Positions 1 through 8,971 of a DNA stretch of 64,000 nucleotides are shown in pieces. Positions within the stretch are counted from its first letter, which is position 1. Every line of letters starts with the position of its first letter. The notes under the pieces were generated by a model, which had not been told where the DNA came from, did not search any database, and saw only the letters and a program-made list of their open reading frames with translations. The position numbers and the translations under genes were made by a program. Source of the DNA: Macrococcus brunensis (GTDB taxonomy: Bacteria; Bacillota; Bacilli; Staphylococcales; Staphylococcaceae); contig NZ_SCWA01000012.1 of NCBI RefSeq assembly GCF_004359615.1, positions 1 to 64,000 of the forward strand, read 5' to 3'.

Positions 1-52
1 TGACCATCTGTAATTTGAATTCTGGACTGAAACTTCTTCTTTCACGTGACAT
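1..52 (-). CDS. IS3-family transposase OrfA, N-terminal fragment
   Basis: Only 17 codons are inside the window, from the ATG at 52 reading left off the edge. The basic start and the SFSPEFKLQMV pattern match the first helix of the OrfA DNA-binding domain in IS3-family elements, which binds the element ends and is normally fused to OrfB by -1 frameshifting. Nothing about the catalytic DDE domain can be seen here. Functional state is unknown. Confidence 0.55.
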   Translation of the reverse strand, partial: MSRERRSFSPEFKLQMV

Positions 53-108
53 AAATAAATCGCCTACTTTCTTAGATTAACAATATCTATTCACATAGAA
101 ATTGTCCA
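1..108 (-). mobile_element. IS3-family insertion sequence, left part only
   Basis: The minus strand starts an open frame at 52 whose first residues are MSRERRSFSPEFKLQMV, the typical N-terminus of an IS3/IS150-type OrfA helix-turn-helix transposase. The stretch 53-108 would be the untranslated end of the element. A plausible terminal inverted repeat begins TGGACAAT on the minus strand at 108, where a neighbouring reading frame is interrupted. The rest of the element lies beyond the window, so the other end, OrfB and the target duplication cannot be checked. Confidence 0.6.
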
Positions 109-183
109 ACTAAGTGTAGACGATTCATAGTTATCGAAAATGCGATTGAGGTCAACTGCAATTAACGAATGATTATTTGCCAT
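109..183 (-). pseudogene. 5' remnant of a small gene cut by the IS3 element
   Basis: A frame starts at the ATG at 183 behind a good ribosome site (AAAGGTG) and reads MANNHSLIAVDLNRIFDNYE before running into the putative IS end near 108; in the fused sequence it stops at 91. It begins 17 bp after the stop of the immunity-like gene at 201, so the two were probably cotranscribed. The product is not recognised. It could instead be an intact very short peptide of 30 residues, but the position of the IS end favours disruption. Confidence 0.4.
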
Positions 184-200
184 GTCTATCACCTTTAGTT

Positions 201-485
201 TTAGTATTGATATTCTTCTTCCAATCTTTTCAGAATCTCTTTCGCTTCACTGAGCACTTTTATGTCATCATTTAAATATGGATACTCTGGAACTTCGTCA
301 GGAGCTATATAAAACGTGACTAAATCATCAAGTTCCTTAAAGAGTGCTGCCTGATATAATGTAAAATCATCCTCATCAGCCATAAAATTGTATATATCGT
401 AATAATAATCTACGAATATTTTAGTCGAAATACGGCCTTCTACAAGATCTTTTAAAATCCGTAACAGAATAGCTGAATGTGACAT
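201..485 (-). CDS. Small acidic protein, colicin-immunity-like
   Basis: A 94-residue acidic, helix-rich soluble protein. The pattern at residues 8-30 (ILKDLVEGRISTKIFVDYYY), followed by a predicted helical bundle with Leu/Phe repeats and an E/K-rich C-terminal helix, resembles the self-protective colicin-like immunity family (colicin D immunity type). Such proteins bind and block a nuclease toxin. No toxin gene is visible, but the upstream context lies outside the interrupted operon. Start ATG at 485 has a GGGAGAAG ribosome site. It is followed after 17 bp by the gene cut by the IS3 element, consistent with an immunity-gene array. Assignment is by pattern only; the alternative is an unrelated small helical protein. 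Confidence 0.5.
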   Translation of the reverse strand: MSHSAILLRILKDLVEGRISTKIFVDYYYDIYNFMADEDDFTLYQAALFKELDDLVTFYIAPDEVPEYPYLNDDIKVLSEAKEILKRLEEEYQY

Positions 486-591
486 AGTAACTTCTCCCTA
501 ATGTTTTTTGGTATTCTATCTTTCAGTCCACTTGTAAAAAACTGTTTAATTCAATATAACTTTATTCATTTTGAAAAGCTATCCAAACATT

Positions 592-625
592 AAAAAACCC
601 TCAGCATTTGATTATGCAGAGGGTT
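592..625 (-). terminator. Rho-independent terminator of the padR-HAAS operon
   Basis: An inverted repeat AACCCTC-A-GCAT / ATGC-A-GAGGGTT (596-607 with 614-625) is followed on the minus strand by six T. It lies just downstream of the stop at 632. Confidence 0.85.
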
Positions 626-631
626 CGTTTC

Positions 632-1399
632 TTATCTTCTACTTTTTTTAAATCTTGAATAAAATGCCATCGCTCCTACTAAAGCCACTACGCTTAACAT
701 AAGAAAGATGGATGATGAGATATTGACGAATTCTTTACTATCAGCTGGTTTATCTGTAAATAATCTTGCAACTAAGTCAGGTAATACAAGGTATACCATG
801 ACCCCGATATAAAACCAGGATTTGTACATGACACAGAAACCAATGAATAATAATAGAAGAATTAAACCTATCCATAAACTCATATGAATATCTAAGTTGA
901 TGATTGAAGCTCCTTCGTTGGCACGAAGATAAAACTCACCTGCTAAAATAATAGCAAAACCTATTAATGCGATGATGAGAGGTGCGAAATAGCCCTTCTT
1001 TGAATGGTCATATTTTTTTAACATAGTCATGAGCAACCAGAATTCAATCGGCAACAGAATAACGACTAATAAGCCATAAAAAATAATTCTTTCGACTGAC
1101 ATATCAAATTGTCCTGCAATAAGTCTTGGGATTGTAAAGAACCCTAAAATCGCAAATAATGCACCGATAATTGTTTTGATAAAGGAATTGTCAAATGGCA
1201 TTTCCTTTGAGATAGAATTGATATATGCTTCAGGAGAGCCGCCTGTAATACTGTCTACACTTTCACCGCGTTTTTCGGCCTGAGTCAGATGATCTCTGAG
1301 TTCTTCAGTTACCGCTTCTATATCTTCATCTTTCTTACCGCGCTTCATTAGTTCCATTCTGACACTATTTAAAAACTGTTCTGATTTCTTACTCAACAT
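632..1399 (-). CDS. HAAS-domain membrane protein paired with PadR
   Basis: A 256-residue protein. The N-terminal 60 residues are charged and helical (KKSEQFLNSVRMELMKRG, then DHLTQAEKRGES), typical of the HAAS/DUF1700-type domain that travels with PadR regulators. Six or seven hydrophobic segments follow from about residue 75 to the end, so it is a cytoplasmic-membrane protein. The ATG at 1399 is chosen over the GTG at 1408 because GAGGAG lies at the right distance. It overlaps the end of padR by 11 bp, so translation is coupled. The family is thought to be a signalling or stress-related partner of PadR; the actual substrate or signal is not visible. Confidence 0.75.
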   Translation of the reverse strand: MLSKKSEQFLNSVRMELMKRGKKDEDIEAVTEELRDHLTQAEKRGESVDSITGGSPEAYINSISKEMPFDNSFIKTIIGALFAILGFFTIPRLIAGQFDMSVERIIFYGLLVVILLPIEFWLLMTMLKKYDHSKKGYFAPLIIALIGFAIILAGEFYLRANEGASIINLDIHMSLWIGLILLLLFIGFCVMYKSWFYIGVMVYLVLPDLVARLFTDKPADSKEFVNISSSIFLMLSVVALVGAMAFYSRFKKSRR

Positions 1400-1727
1400 C
1401 TTCCACACTCCTCATTAAATTATTCATACCATGATTCAAATCTGTCCACTTCTGTTTAAAAACTGTAAGCTGCTCCATCCCACTTGCTGTGATGGTATAG
1501 TATTTCCGCTTCGGACCTCCATTATCTGACTTTACCATGCGCGTACTGACATACTGCTTCTTATCCAGACGCAATAGAACTGGATAAATACTTCCATCGC
1601 TGATTTCAGGAAAATCATTCTCCTTCAAGCGCTCCATAATCTCATAACCATAAGTTTCACCTTGCGCAATCAACCCCAGAATAGCTCCATCAAGCAACCC
1701 TTTCATCATCTGATCATGCACCGCCAA
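1389..1727 (-). CDS. PadR-family transcriptional regulator
   Basis: A 112-residue winged-helix regulator. The core pattern GLIAQGETYGYEIMERL, then SDGSIYPVLLRLDKK and GGPKRKYYTITASG, is diagnostic of the PadR N-terminal domain (recognition helix followed by the beta wing). The start is a TTG at 1727 preceded by AGGGGGTG; GTG two codons later is the alternative. It is first in a two-gene operon with the HAAS membrane protein and is followed by a terminator. A perfect dyad sits directly upstream, so autoregulation in the usual PadR way is likely. The inducing ligand cannot be inferred. Confidence 0.9.
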   Translation of the reverse strand: MAVHDQMMKGLLDGAILGLIAQGETYGYEIMERLKENDFPEISDGSIYPVLLRLDKKQYVSTRMVKSDNGGPKRKYYTITASGMEQLTVFKQKWTDLNHGMNNLMRSVEDVE

Positions 1728-1744
1728 GAATCAGCACCCCCTGT

Positions 1745-1771
1745 TAACTATCTTATTTTATAAGATAGTTA
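1745..1771. promoter_or_regulatory. Candidate PadR operator (11-bp perfect dyad)
   Basis: TAACTATCTTA and TAAGATAGTTA form a perfect inverted repeat separated by 5 bp, ending about 17 bp upstream of the padR start. Further ACTATCTT half-sites occur near 1785-1798 and 1832-1840, including a GATAGCTATC palindrome. Position and symmetry suit PadR autorepression; binding is inferred. Confidence 0.65.
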
Positions 1772-1869
1772 GTCAAAAAAATATAGATAGCTATCTTGTA
1801 ATCTACTATAGTACATTATAAGAGAAAAAACAACTATCTTTTATAAAAAGTTAGTTGTTTTATAAAAGC

Positions 1870-2020
1870 AAAGTCTAGCTAATCTACTTTGCTAGACTTT
1901 GTTCACTACCTGCTACTTTTTCTCCTACGTATCGTTCCGCAAATCCACTTTGCTGGACTTTACTCGCTCTCTTGCTCTGTTTTCTCCTACGTATCGTCCC
2001 GCAAATCCACTTTGCGGGAC
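1870..2020. repeat. Tandem intergenic hairpin repeats
   Basis: This fills most of the 369-bp gap 1728-2096. Three related hairpins follow each other. At 1870-1900 AAAGTCTAGC pairs with GCTAGACTTT. Around 1935-1958 an imperfect copy occurs. At 1996-2020 GTCCCGCAAA pairs perfectly with TTTGCGGGAC. The last two sit in a direct repeat of about 45 bp (1917-1961 and 1979-2024) that begins TTTTCTCCTACGTATCGT. No convincing gene is present. The pattern resembles small dispersed palindromic elements rather than a terminator. Confidence 0.7.
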
Positions 2021-2061
2021 TTTGCTCATCCATATGTTTCAAAGCTTCTCGCACTCACCAC

Positions 2062-2090
2062 AAAAAACCGAAGATTTTATAGTCTCCGGT
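2062..2090 (-). terminator. Terminator after the YfcC-type transporter
   Basis: ACCG-x-AGA / TCT-x-CGGT stem (2067-2090), followed on the minus strand by six T. It lies 7 bp beyond the stop codon of the transporter. Confidence 0.7.
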
Positions 2091-2096
2091 CTCTAC

Positions 2097-3476
2097 TTAT
2101 ATATTCATATAAATAATCATGGCCCCGATACAGATAACCGCCCATATAGCAATAATCATCCACACAAACTTAATCCAGGTCGTATATGGAATACGTGCAA
2201 CTGCGAGTGCACCCATAAGCGAAGCTGATGTTGGAATGATATTATTACTGATAGCATCGCCGTACTGGAAGGCGAGTACAGCCAGCTGTCGATTAATACC
2301 TAGCAAGTCTGACACAGGTACCATAATCGGCATCGTCGTCATGGCCTGTCCTGATCCAGATGGTATAAAGAAGTTCAGGAACAGCTGTGTCACAAACATT
2401 GCTATAACTGAAAAAGCTGCAGGTAAGTGATCAATAACCGCTGTCATATGATGTACAATTGTATCGATGATTTTTCCTGATTCCAGCACTAAGACAATTG
2501 CTCTCGCAAATCCTACGATAATTGCACCGTACAGAATATCTTTCATGCCTTCTATCAATGCATCAAATGTTCCGTTCAATCCAAGTCCACCAATGAGTCC
2601 AGCGATAATGCCCATGATCAGGAAATTTGCACTCATCTGCATTAAGAACCAGTCGAACTTAAAGATGCCGTATACATTGATTATTACAGCAATGGCCAGA
2701 CATAACAGAATGAGCGCATGTCTCATTGTAAATGAATCAATTCCTTTAATCTGCTCTTCAAAGCGGGCATCATTTGCGGCACGCATGTCTGCAGCAATCA
2801 AGCTGTGTTTTTTATCTTTTTTCACTTTCTTTGCATAATTCAGCACATACAGAATGCCTGTTAACAAGACAATGAGATAGACAATTGTTCTAAAAATAAT
2901 CCCTGAGAATAACGGTATCTCCGCTATCTTCTGGGCAATCCCTACCGTAAACGGATTGATCATGCCACCTAGGAAACCGATACCGCTGCCGAGTATAATC
3001 ATAGCGGTTCCAACCATCGCATCATATCCGAGTGCTTTGGCAAGCAAAATCCCAATCGGTACAAAGACGATCGCTTCCTCGCTCAGCCCTATCGAAAAGC
3101 CCAGTATACTGAAGACAATCATTGTGACAGGTATCAGCATATTCCCCTTTTTGCCGACTTTCTCCATCATGGCGCCTACGCCTGCATTGATGGCACCTGT
3201 TCTATGTATAATACCGAATGCCCCCCCGACTAAAAAGATATAGAATACAATCTCAGCTGCTTCTACTAGGCCAGTCGGTACTGCTCTAAAGATCTCTATC
3301 GGACTCACCGGCTGCTGAGCGACGTGATGGTATGAATCATTAATGACCTGCTTTCTACCGTCCACATCTTCCCTGTCATAAATACCTGCTGGAATGATAT
3401 AGGTCATGACACAGGCAAAAGCGACTAAAAATAATAATAGTGCATATGTGTGTGGCATCTTCAAACTTTTTTTCAT
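2097..3476 (-). CDS. YfcC-family membrane transporter
   Basis: A 459-residue integral membrane protein with about 12 hydrophobic segments. Conserved-looking loops include IPAGIYDRE near the N-terminus, GLSEEAIVFVPIGI, GGMINPFTVGIAQ, and a C-terminal FFIPSGSGQAMTTMPIM plus QYGDAISNNIIPTSA. These are hallmarks of the YfcC/DcuC-like carrier superfamily (C4-dicarboxylate, arginine-ornithine or basic peptide metabolite carriers). The ATG at 3476 is preferred because the AAGGGG ribosome site lies 12 bases upstream; the TTG at 3488 abuts it. Transcribed alone with its own terminator. The substrate cannot be told from sequence. Confidence 0.85.
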   Translation of the reverse strand: MKKSLKMPHTYALLLFLVAFACVMTYIIPAGIYDREDVDGRKQVINDSYHHVAQQPVSPIEIFRAVPTGLVEAAEIVFYIFLVGGAFGIIHRTGAINAGVGAMMEKVGKKGNMLIPVTMIVFSILGFSIGLSEEAIVFVPIGILLAKALGYDAMVGTAMIILGSGIGFLGGMINPFTVGIAQKIAEIPLFSGIIFRTIVYLIVLLTGILYVLNYAKKVKKDKKHSLIAADMRAANDARFEEQIKGIDSFTMRHALILLCLAIAVIINVYGIFKFDWFLMQMSANFLIMGIIAGLIGGLGLNGTFDALIEGMKDILYGAIIVGFARAIVLVLESGKIIDTIVHHMTAVIDHLPAAFSVIAMFVTQLFLNFFIPSGSGQAMTTMPIMVPVSDLLGINRQLAVLAFQYGDAISNNIIPTSASLMGALAVARIPYTTWIKFVWMIIAIWAVICIGAMIIYMNI

Positions 3477-3548
3477 TTCAAAAACCAACCCCTTTGTCTC
3501 TTCTACTTTTCACTTTCCCTAATTCTGAATATTTAAATAATATAAAGC

Positions 3549-3576
3549 AAAAAAATACCAGGCAAATGCCTGGTAT
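3549..3576 (-). terminator. Terminator after valS-folC
   Basis: Perfect 10-bp stem ATACCAGGCA / TGCCTGGTAT with a 2-base loop, then seven T on the minus strand, 10 bp beyond the folC stop. Confidence 0.9.
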
Positions 3577-3586
3577 GAATAACGCT

Positions 3587-4855
3587 TTATTTTTTTAGAT
3601 ATGCTTTGACTGCACTGATAAAGTAAAGACTGCCTGTCACAAGTAACAGATCGCCGTTGTAATGTTTGATGAATTCACCGTATTCCTTAATCTTCATCTT
3701 CTGATCATGTTCAACAGATTCATAGATTGTATCGACCGGCAGTGCTTTCGGGAAATCGAATTCAGTGACGTAGAACTTATCTGCTATCTCTTCTAATGAA
3801 TAGAGCATACTGCCAATCGGTTTTCCGTCAATCGCCGAAAACAATACATCAATTTTTCGGTCACTGTAGTGCTGTTTCATCGTATCAACAAGTACATCAA
3901 TTGATTCGCGGTTATGTGCACCATCAAGAATAATAGTCGGCTCTTCCTGAATCGTTTCAATTCGTCCAGTCCATGTTGTCTCTTCAATTGCAGATATCAT
4001 TCTATTGAAATCGAGATGCAGCATCTCCTGTTCATACATATCGATAAGCGCCGCTATTGCAAGTGATGCATTTTCCTGCTGGTGATGACCCAGCATTTTC
4101 AGACGGATGTCTTCTAATTCATACTCTTTATAACGGAAAGTGAATTCTTCACCTGACGAAACACACTGGATATCCCGGTCCAGTTTGATACCTTTTGCTC
4201 CTGCTTCTGCGACTGCCTCGTTGACATATTGTTTCGCATCAGCATTTTTAATCGCATAGACGAGTGTGACGCCCGGTTTAATGACACCTGCTTTTTCACG
4301 TGCAATATCCAGATAAGTATCACCCATAATATTGGTATGATCAAGCCCGATACTTGTCAGAATGGTCATGATCGGCATAAAGACATTCGTTGAATCATGT
4401 TTCGCGCCGAGACCCGCTTCTATCACAGTAAAATCGACCGGATGGACTTCGCCGAAATAAACAAACATCATCATGGTCATGACTTCAAATTCTGTTGCCG
4501 GGCCTAAATCTGTTTCTTCTACTAACGCTTCACTGACCGGTTTCACTTTTTCAACAAGTGTTACAATCTCGTCATCTGTAATAGGATTGCCGTTCAGACT
4601 AATTCTTTCATTAAATGTTTCAATATACGGTGAAGTGAACGTACCGACTTCGTAACCGTTTGCCATCAGCGCATTTTTCAGATAGCTGACTGTCGATCCT
4701 TTACCATTCGTGCCGACAACATGGATACCCCTGATATTTTTCTCAGGGTTACCCATGCGCTCAAGCATCCATTCCATACGTCTGACACCTGGTTTAATGC
4801 CAAACTTTGTTCGTTCATGTATCCAGTATAAACTCTCTAAATAGTCCATCGTCAT
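3587..4855 (-). CDS. folC: Folylpolyglutamate/dihydrofolate synthase
   Basis: A 422-residue Mur-ligase-family enzyme that joins glutamate to dihydropteroate and folates in the cytoplasm, using ATP. The ATP-binding loop GTNGKGS is at residues 48-54, the folate-binding region TFTSPYIETFNERI follows, then VIEAGLGAKHDSTNVF and the C-terminal ILDGAHNRES motif, all in the expected order. Length is normal for Firmicutes. It starts 2 bp after the valS stop, so the two genes are translationally coupled as in staphylococci. A second ATG two codons downstream is an alternative start. Transcription should depend on the valS T-box promoter. Confidence 0.97.
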   Translation of the reverse strand: MTMDYLESLYWIHERTKFGIKPGVRRMEWMLERMGNPEKNIRGIHVVGTNGKGSTVSYLKNALMANGYEVGTFTSPYIETFNERISLNGNPITDDEIVTLVEKVKPVSEALVEETDLGPATEFEVMTMMMFVYFGEVHPVDFTVIEAGLGAKHDSTNVFMPIMTILTSIGLDHTNIMGDTYLDIAREKAGVIKPGVTLVYAIKNADAKQYVNEAVAEAGAKGIKLDRDIQCVSSGEEFTFRYKEYELEDIRLKMLGHHQQENASLAIAALIDMYEQEMLHLDFNRMISAIEETTWTGRIETIQEEPTIILDGAHNRESIDVLVDTMKQHYSDRKIDVLFSAIDGKPIGSMLYSLEEIADKFYVTEFDFPKALPVDTIYESVEHDQKMKIKEYGEFIKHYNGDLLLVTGSLYFISAVKAYLKK

Positions 4856-4857
4856 CC

Positions 4858-7482
4858 CTACGCTTTCAACTGTTCAAGTCTTTCTTTCACTGCATTATAG
4901 CGCTCTGTATAAAGGGCCTGCTTTTCTTTTTCTTCATTGATGACTTTCTCAGGTGCTTTTGACACGAACTTCTCATTTGCAAGTTTACCGTTGACACGGT
5001 CCAGTTCTTTCTGCCATTTTTCAAGTTCTTTATTCAGACGTTCACGTTCTTTATCCATATCGATTAAGCCTTCAAGCGGCAGAATCACTTCTGCACCGTA
5101 AACAGCAGTCGTCATCGCTTTTTCAGGTACATCTGGTGACAGCGCAATTTCAAGAGAAGATGGATTACAGAAGCGCTCAAGATAGTGACGGTTCGCATCG
5201 ATGTTGTTCAGATGTTCTTCATTATTTGCTTTGATCAGCATCGGGATTTCCTTAGACATCGGCGTATTCACTTCACTGCGTGACGTACGAACAGCACGGA
5301 TAATCTCCATCAGCTGCTCCATCTCATGCTTAGAAGCGGCGTCTGTCAGTTCAGGAAGAACAACCGGCCAGCTAGCTGTCACGATTGATTCGCCTTCGTG
5401 TGGTAAGTTCTGCCAGATGGCTTCTGTGACAAACGGCATGAATGGATGCATCATACGCATGATCTGGTCAAGTGTATAGGCAAGGACTGAACGGGTCATC
5501 TGCTTCGCTTCCGCGTCATCACCGTTCATCGGAATCTTACTCATCTCAATATACCAGTCACAGAAATCATCCCAGATAAAGTTGTAAAGACTACGTCCAA
5601 CTTCACCGAACTCATATTTATCCGCAAGACGTGTCACTTCTTCGATTGTTTCATTCAGACGCGTCAGAATCCATTTATCCGCTACTGATTTTTTGCCATC
5701 CAGGTTAATATCTTCTACCGTGAAGTCGTCACCAATATTCATCAGGCTGAAACGAGAAGCATTCCAGATTTTATTAATAAAGTTCCAGTTTGCTTCCACT
5801 TTCTCTGTTGAGTAACGTAAATCCTGTCCAGGTGTTGAACCCGTTGCCAGGAAGTAACGTAGTGCATCGGCACCGTACTGGTCGATAACATCCATCGGAT
5901 CTACACCGTTGCCAAGAGATTTACTCATCTTACGGCCGTCTTCAGCACGTACTAAACCGTGGATCAGTACTTCGTTGAACGGACGACGCTCTGTGAATTC
6001 AAGTCCCTGGAAGATCATACGGGCTACCCAGAAGAAGATAATATCATAGCCTGTGACAAGAACATTTGTCGGATAGAAGCGCTTGAAGTCTGCTGCTTCT
6101 GTATCCGGCCAGCCAAGCGTTGAAAATGGCCAGAGCGCACTAGAGAACCAAGTATCCAGTACATCTTCATCCTGTGTCCAGTTGTCACTGTCTTCAGGTG
6201 CTGTTTCACCGACGTATACTTCACCCGTTTCCTTATGGTACCAGGCAGGAATCTGATGACCCCACCAGAGCTGGCGAGAGATACACCAGTCATGGATGCC
6301 TTCCATCCAGCGGTTAAAGGTATTCTCAAAACGTGGTGGAACGAAATCAATGCGGTCATCCGTCTTCTGATTGTCCAGTGACTGTTCAGCAAGTGGTGCC
6401 ATCTTGACGAACCATTGTGTAGACAGATAAGGCTCTACAACTGCGCCGCTACGTTCTGAGTGACCCACCTGATGGACGTGTTTTTCAATTTTAACCATGA
6501 CGCCACTGTCTTCAAGGTCCTTAACAAGCTGTTTACGGCAGTCAAAGCGATCAAGTCCCGCATATTTACCTGCTTGGTCATTCATCGTACCGTCTTCATT
6601 CATCACATTGATACGAGGCAGGTCGTGACGGCTCCCGATCTCAAAGTCATTCGGGTCATGTGCAGGTGTTACTTTCATCGCACCTGTACCGAAGTCCATA
6701 TCAACGTAATCATCACCGATAATCGGAATCTCGCGTTCTAAAATAGGCAGCAGCACTGTTTTACCGATCATCTTTTTGTAGCGCGCGTCTTCAGGATGAA
6801 CGACGACTGCTGTATCACCGAGCATCGTCTCTGGACGAGTTGTCGCAATCTCAATCATGCCAGATCCGTCTGTCAGCGGATAGTTCATATGATAGAATGC
6901 ACCTTCGACTTCTTCATGGACCACTTCGATATCACTGAGTGCTGTACGTGCTGCAGGATCCCAGTTGATAATACGTTCGCCGCGGTAAATCAGTCCCTTA
7001 TTGTACATATCGACGAATACTCGTTTAACGGCATCGCTTAAGCCTTCGTCAAGTGTGAAACGTTCACGTGAATAGTCTAAACCAAGCCCCATCTTCGCCC
7101 ACTGTGCACGGATAGTCTCAGCATATTCTTCTTTCCACGCCATCGTATGCTCCAGGAATTTCGCGCGGCCGATGTCGTGACGGCTAATGCCTTCTTCACG
7201 TAACTTTGCCTCTACTTTTGCCTGTGTCGCGATTCCTGCGTGGTCCATCCCTGGCAGATAAAGCGTGTTATAGCCCTGCATACGTTTCATACGGGTAATA
7301 ATATCCTGTAATGTCGTGTCCCATGCATGGCCGATATGCAGCTTACCTGTAACGTTCGGTGGTGGAATCACAATCGTAAACGGTTCCTTGTCATCATTAT
7401 CTTCTGCTTTGAAAAGCTCAGCATCGAGCCATTTTTGATAACGTCCTTCTTCAACTAACTTCGGATTATATTTAGTATCCAT
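4858..7482 (-). CDS. valS: Valyl-tRNA synthetase
   Basis: A 874-residue class I aminoacyl-tRNA synthetase that charges tRNA-Val and edits misactivated threonine. HIGH motif at residues 49-52 ([13 protein letters not shown]), KMSKS near residue 520, an editing domain around [14 protein letters not shown], and a C-terminal coiled coil rich in Lys/Glu (from [13 protein letters not shown] on) typical of ValRS. ATG at 7482 is chosen because GGAGGT lies 8 bases upstream; the TTG one codon earlier is less likely. Preceded by a T-box leader, followed directly by folC. Confidence 0.98.
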   Translation of the reverse strand: MDTKYNPKLVEEGRYQKWLDAELFKAEDNDDKEPFTIVIPPPNVTGKLHIGHAWDTTLQDIITRMKRMQGYNTLYLPGMDHAGIATQAKVEAKLREEGISRHDIGRAKFLEHTMAWKEEYAETIRAQWAKMGLGLDYSRERFTLDEGLSDAVKRVFVDMYNKGLIYRGERIINWDPAARTALSDIEVVHEEVEGAFYHMNYPLTDGSGMIEIATTRPETMLGDTAVVVHPEDARYKKMIGKTVLLPILEREIPIIGDDYVDMDFGTGAMKVTPAHDPNDFEIGSRHDLPRINVMNEDGTMNDQAGKYAGLDRFDCRKQLVKDLEDSGVMVKIEKHVHQVGHSERSGAVVEPYLSTQWFVKMAPLAEQSLDNQKTDDRIDFVPPRFENTFNRWMEGIHDWCISRQLWWGHQIPAWYHKETGEVYVGETAPEDSDNWTQDEDVLDTWFSSALWPFSTLGWPDTEAADFKRFYPTNVLVTGYDIIFFWVARMIFQGLEFTERRPFNEVLIHGLVRAEDGRKMSKSLGNGVDPMDVIDQYGADALRYFLATGSTPGQDLRYSTEKVEANWNFINKIWNASRFSLMNIGDDFTVEDINLDGKKSVADKWILTRLNETIEEVTRLADKYEFGEVGRSLYNFIWDDFCDWYIEMSKIPMNGDDAEAKQMTRSVLAYTLDQIMRMMHPFMPFVTEAIWQNLPHEGESIVTASWPVVLPELTDAASKHEMEQLMEIIRAVRTSRSEVNTPMSKEIPMLIKANNEEHLNNIDANRHYLERFCNPSSLEIALSPDVPEKAMTTAVYGAEVILPLEGLIDMDKERERLNKELEKWQKELDRVNGKLANEKFVSKAPEKVINEEKEKQALYTERYNAVKERLEQLKA

Positions 7483-7511
7483 CAAAATACCTCCAGTAAT
7501 TAATTTTACTC

Positions 7512-7740
7512 AATAAAAAAACCGCCCTATAAGAATAGGACGGGAATAATCTCGTGGTACCACCTAAATTCAGCCGGAGCTGCACTCAAACGATTAACGC
7601 TCGTACACGCTTATACTTACTAACGTTCAGTATAAGGCCATATGCGGGCTACCTTCAGTCGTAGATGCTGCATAGTTCCACCAACCCTATGCTCTCTTTC
7701 CAGTCATCACAGACTTACTCTTCCCGAAATCTTATTGAAT
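7512..7740 (-). promoter_or_regulatory. Val T-box riboswitch leader of valS
   Basis: On the minus strand the leader carries the T-box signature AATTTAGGTGGTACCACG (about 7552-7569), followed by a strong terminator hairpin (CGTCCTAT / ATAGGGCG, 7521-7543) with seven T. Upstream is a long Stem I region with a GAAGGTAGC segment in which GUA could be the Val specifier codon. Uncharged tRNA-Val would pair with the specifier and the T-box bulge and stop termination, raising valS-folC expression. The specifier reading is inference; the T-box motif and terminator are directly visible. Confidence 0.93.
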
Positions 7741-7746
7741 AATTTT

Positions 7747-7775
7747 ATATTAGCGGATTTAAATTATCTTGTCAA
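7747..7775 (-). promoter_or_regulatory. Sigma-A promoter of the valS leader
   Basis: TTGACA (7770-7775) and TAATAT (7747-7752) on the minus strand with exactly 17 bp between. The -35 lies inside the end of the upstream AbrB-type gene. Start of transcription is expected near 7740. Confidence 0.88.
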
Positions 7776-8799
7776 ATCGCTTCAGCACTACCTGCATCAG
7801 AGGTGCAACGACCAGTAGAATAAGAAAAATACGGAAAATATGATAACTGGATATCATGGCAATATTGCCGCCTGTTTCAAGGGCAACAATCGCAATCTGT
7901 GCCATACCGCCCGGTGCCAGACTTAAAAAGGTATCGTTAAATGGATGATCTGTCATGAATAAAGCAGCTACAAAGGTCACTAAGATAAGCAATGTATTCT
8001 GTACAGCGATGCCTAAAGAAAGCCTGAACGTCAGACTGCTGGATAAATCCACCAGCTGCAGACCAATCCGAACACCGAAAAGAAGCTGTGCTGCTGCAAT
8101 CAAATAAATAGGAATAGAAAAACTGTTACCTGTTGCGATATTCCAGCCTGCTATAATAATGATCGGTGCCAGAAGTTGAGGGACTGGAAAATGAATACGG
8201 CGGAGAAATATAAAGAGCAAACCAGTCAGACTGATGATGAATAACAGCTGGTCAAACGACAGGACTAGAAAAATGGATTCACTGTCCATCATATTTCCTG
8301 TGACTGCGTCTTTACTGAACGACGCAATAAATGGAACCATCATCACGACAAATAAGAGACGGGACGTCTGTGATAGTGTCACAGCTAGAAAATCTGCTCG
8401 TTTATTCTCTTCTGCCATGACAATCATCTGGCTCAGTGCACCGGGCACTGCACTTAAGAATGCAGTCTCATAGCTGCAATGCGTTATCTGTCGGTAGATG
8501 AGTGACAGCAGAAGAGCGGCACCGATAATCATGATATTCCACAGTATAATATGAAAGAAATCATTTCGGATATCTGCCAGGACCTGTAACGTAAAAGTCG
8601 TCCCTATCTGTGCACCTAAAATAAATAGACCTGCATCTGCAAGCGGCTTCGGCCATCTCATTTCTCGCCTAGTCAGTTTTGTGATAGTCACGGCTGTGAT
8701 GATAGGGCCAAACAGCCACGGGAGTATCATATGTATAATCATTAGTAGGAGACTGACAATCACGGATAAAAAGACAGTTACTATTAACAATTCAGACAT
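7759..8799 (-). CDS. AbrB-family membrane protein
   Basis: A 346-residue polytopic membrane protein with about 10 hydrophobic segments in two similar halves. GAQIGTTFT, SAVPGALSQMIVMAEE and the second-half equivalents GVRIGLQL and LAPGGMAQIAIVALE are the repeated motifs of the AbrB (ammonia monooxygenase-like, PF05145) family of unknown transport function. It is transcribed ahead of valS and its end overlaps the valS promoter. The ATG at 8799 follows AAAGGA very closely; the TTG three codons later would have better spacing, so the exact start is uncertain. Confidence 0.8.
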   Translation of the reverse strand: MSELLIVTVFLSVIVSLLLMIIHMILPWLFGPIITAVTITKLTRREMRWPKPLADAGLFILGAQIGTTFTLQVLADIRNDFFHIILWNIMIIGAALLLSLIYRQITHCSYETAFLSAVPGALSQMIVMAEENKRADFLAVTLSQTSRLLFVVMMVPFIASFSKDAVTGNMMDSESIFLVLSFDQLLFIISLTGLLFIFLRRIHFPVPQLLAPIIIIAGWNIATGNSFSIPIYLIAAAQLLFGVRIGLQLVDLSSSLTFRLSLGIAVQNTLLILVTFVAALFMTDHPFNDTFLSLAPGGMAQIAIVALETGGNIAMISSYHIFRIFLILLVVAPLMQVVLKRFDKII

Positions 8800-8862
8800 T
8801 TCCTTTGTTTAAGAATGGAAGAATGGGTTATAGTTCATTATAATGAAAAGGGGGTCATCAAA

Positions 8863-8964
8863 ATGATCAGATATTTCGGTGGGACAACAGGATGCATGTT
8901 TTCTATTATTGCATCTATTGTCCTGACTATTATACTCAATCTTCTTCTTAACTTTATCTTTTAA
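8863..8964 (+). CDS. 33-residue hydrophobic membrane peptide
   Basis: A short plus-strand frame beginning MIRYFGGTTGCMFSII and continuing as one uninterrupted hydrophobic stretch to the stop, so it is a single-pass membrane peptide. It has a strong ribosome site (AAGGGGG, 8 bases before ATG), a TATAAT box at 8839-8844, and a perfect terminator directly after the stop, so it is very likely a real monocistronic gene. It is divergent from the AbrB-type gene. Function is not recognised; similar small membrane peptides occur in staphylococci. Confidence 0.75.
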   Translation: MIRYFGGTTGCMFSIIASIVLTIILNLLLNFIF

Positions 8965-8971
8965 AATAAAT

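Noticed and set aside
1889-2228. Two plus-strand open frames near 1890-2230
   Set aside because: They arise from the hairpin repeats and the antisense of the transporter end, with no ribosome site.
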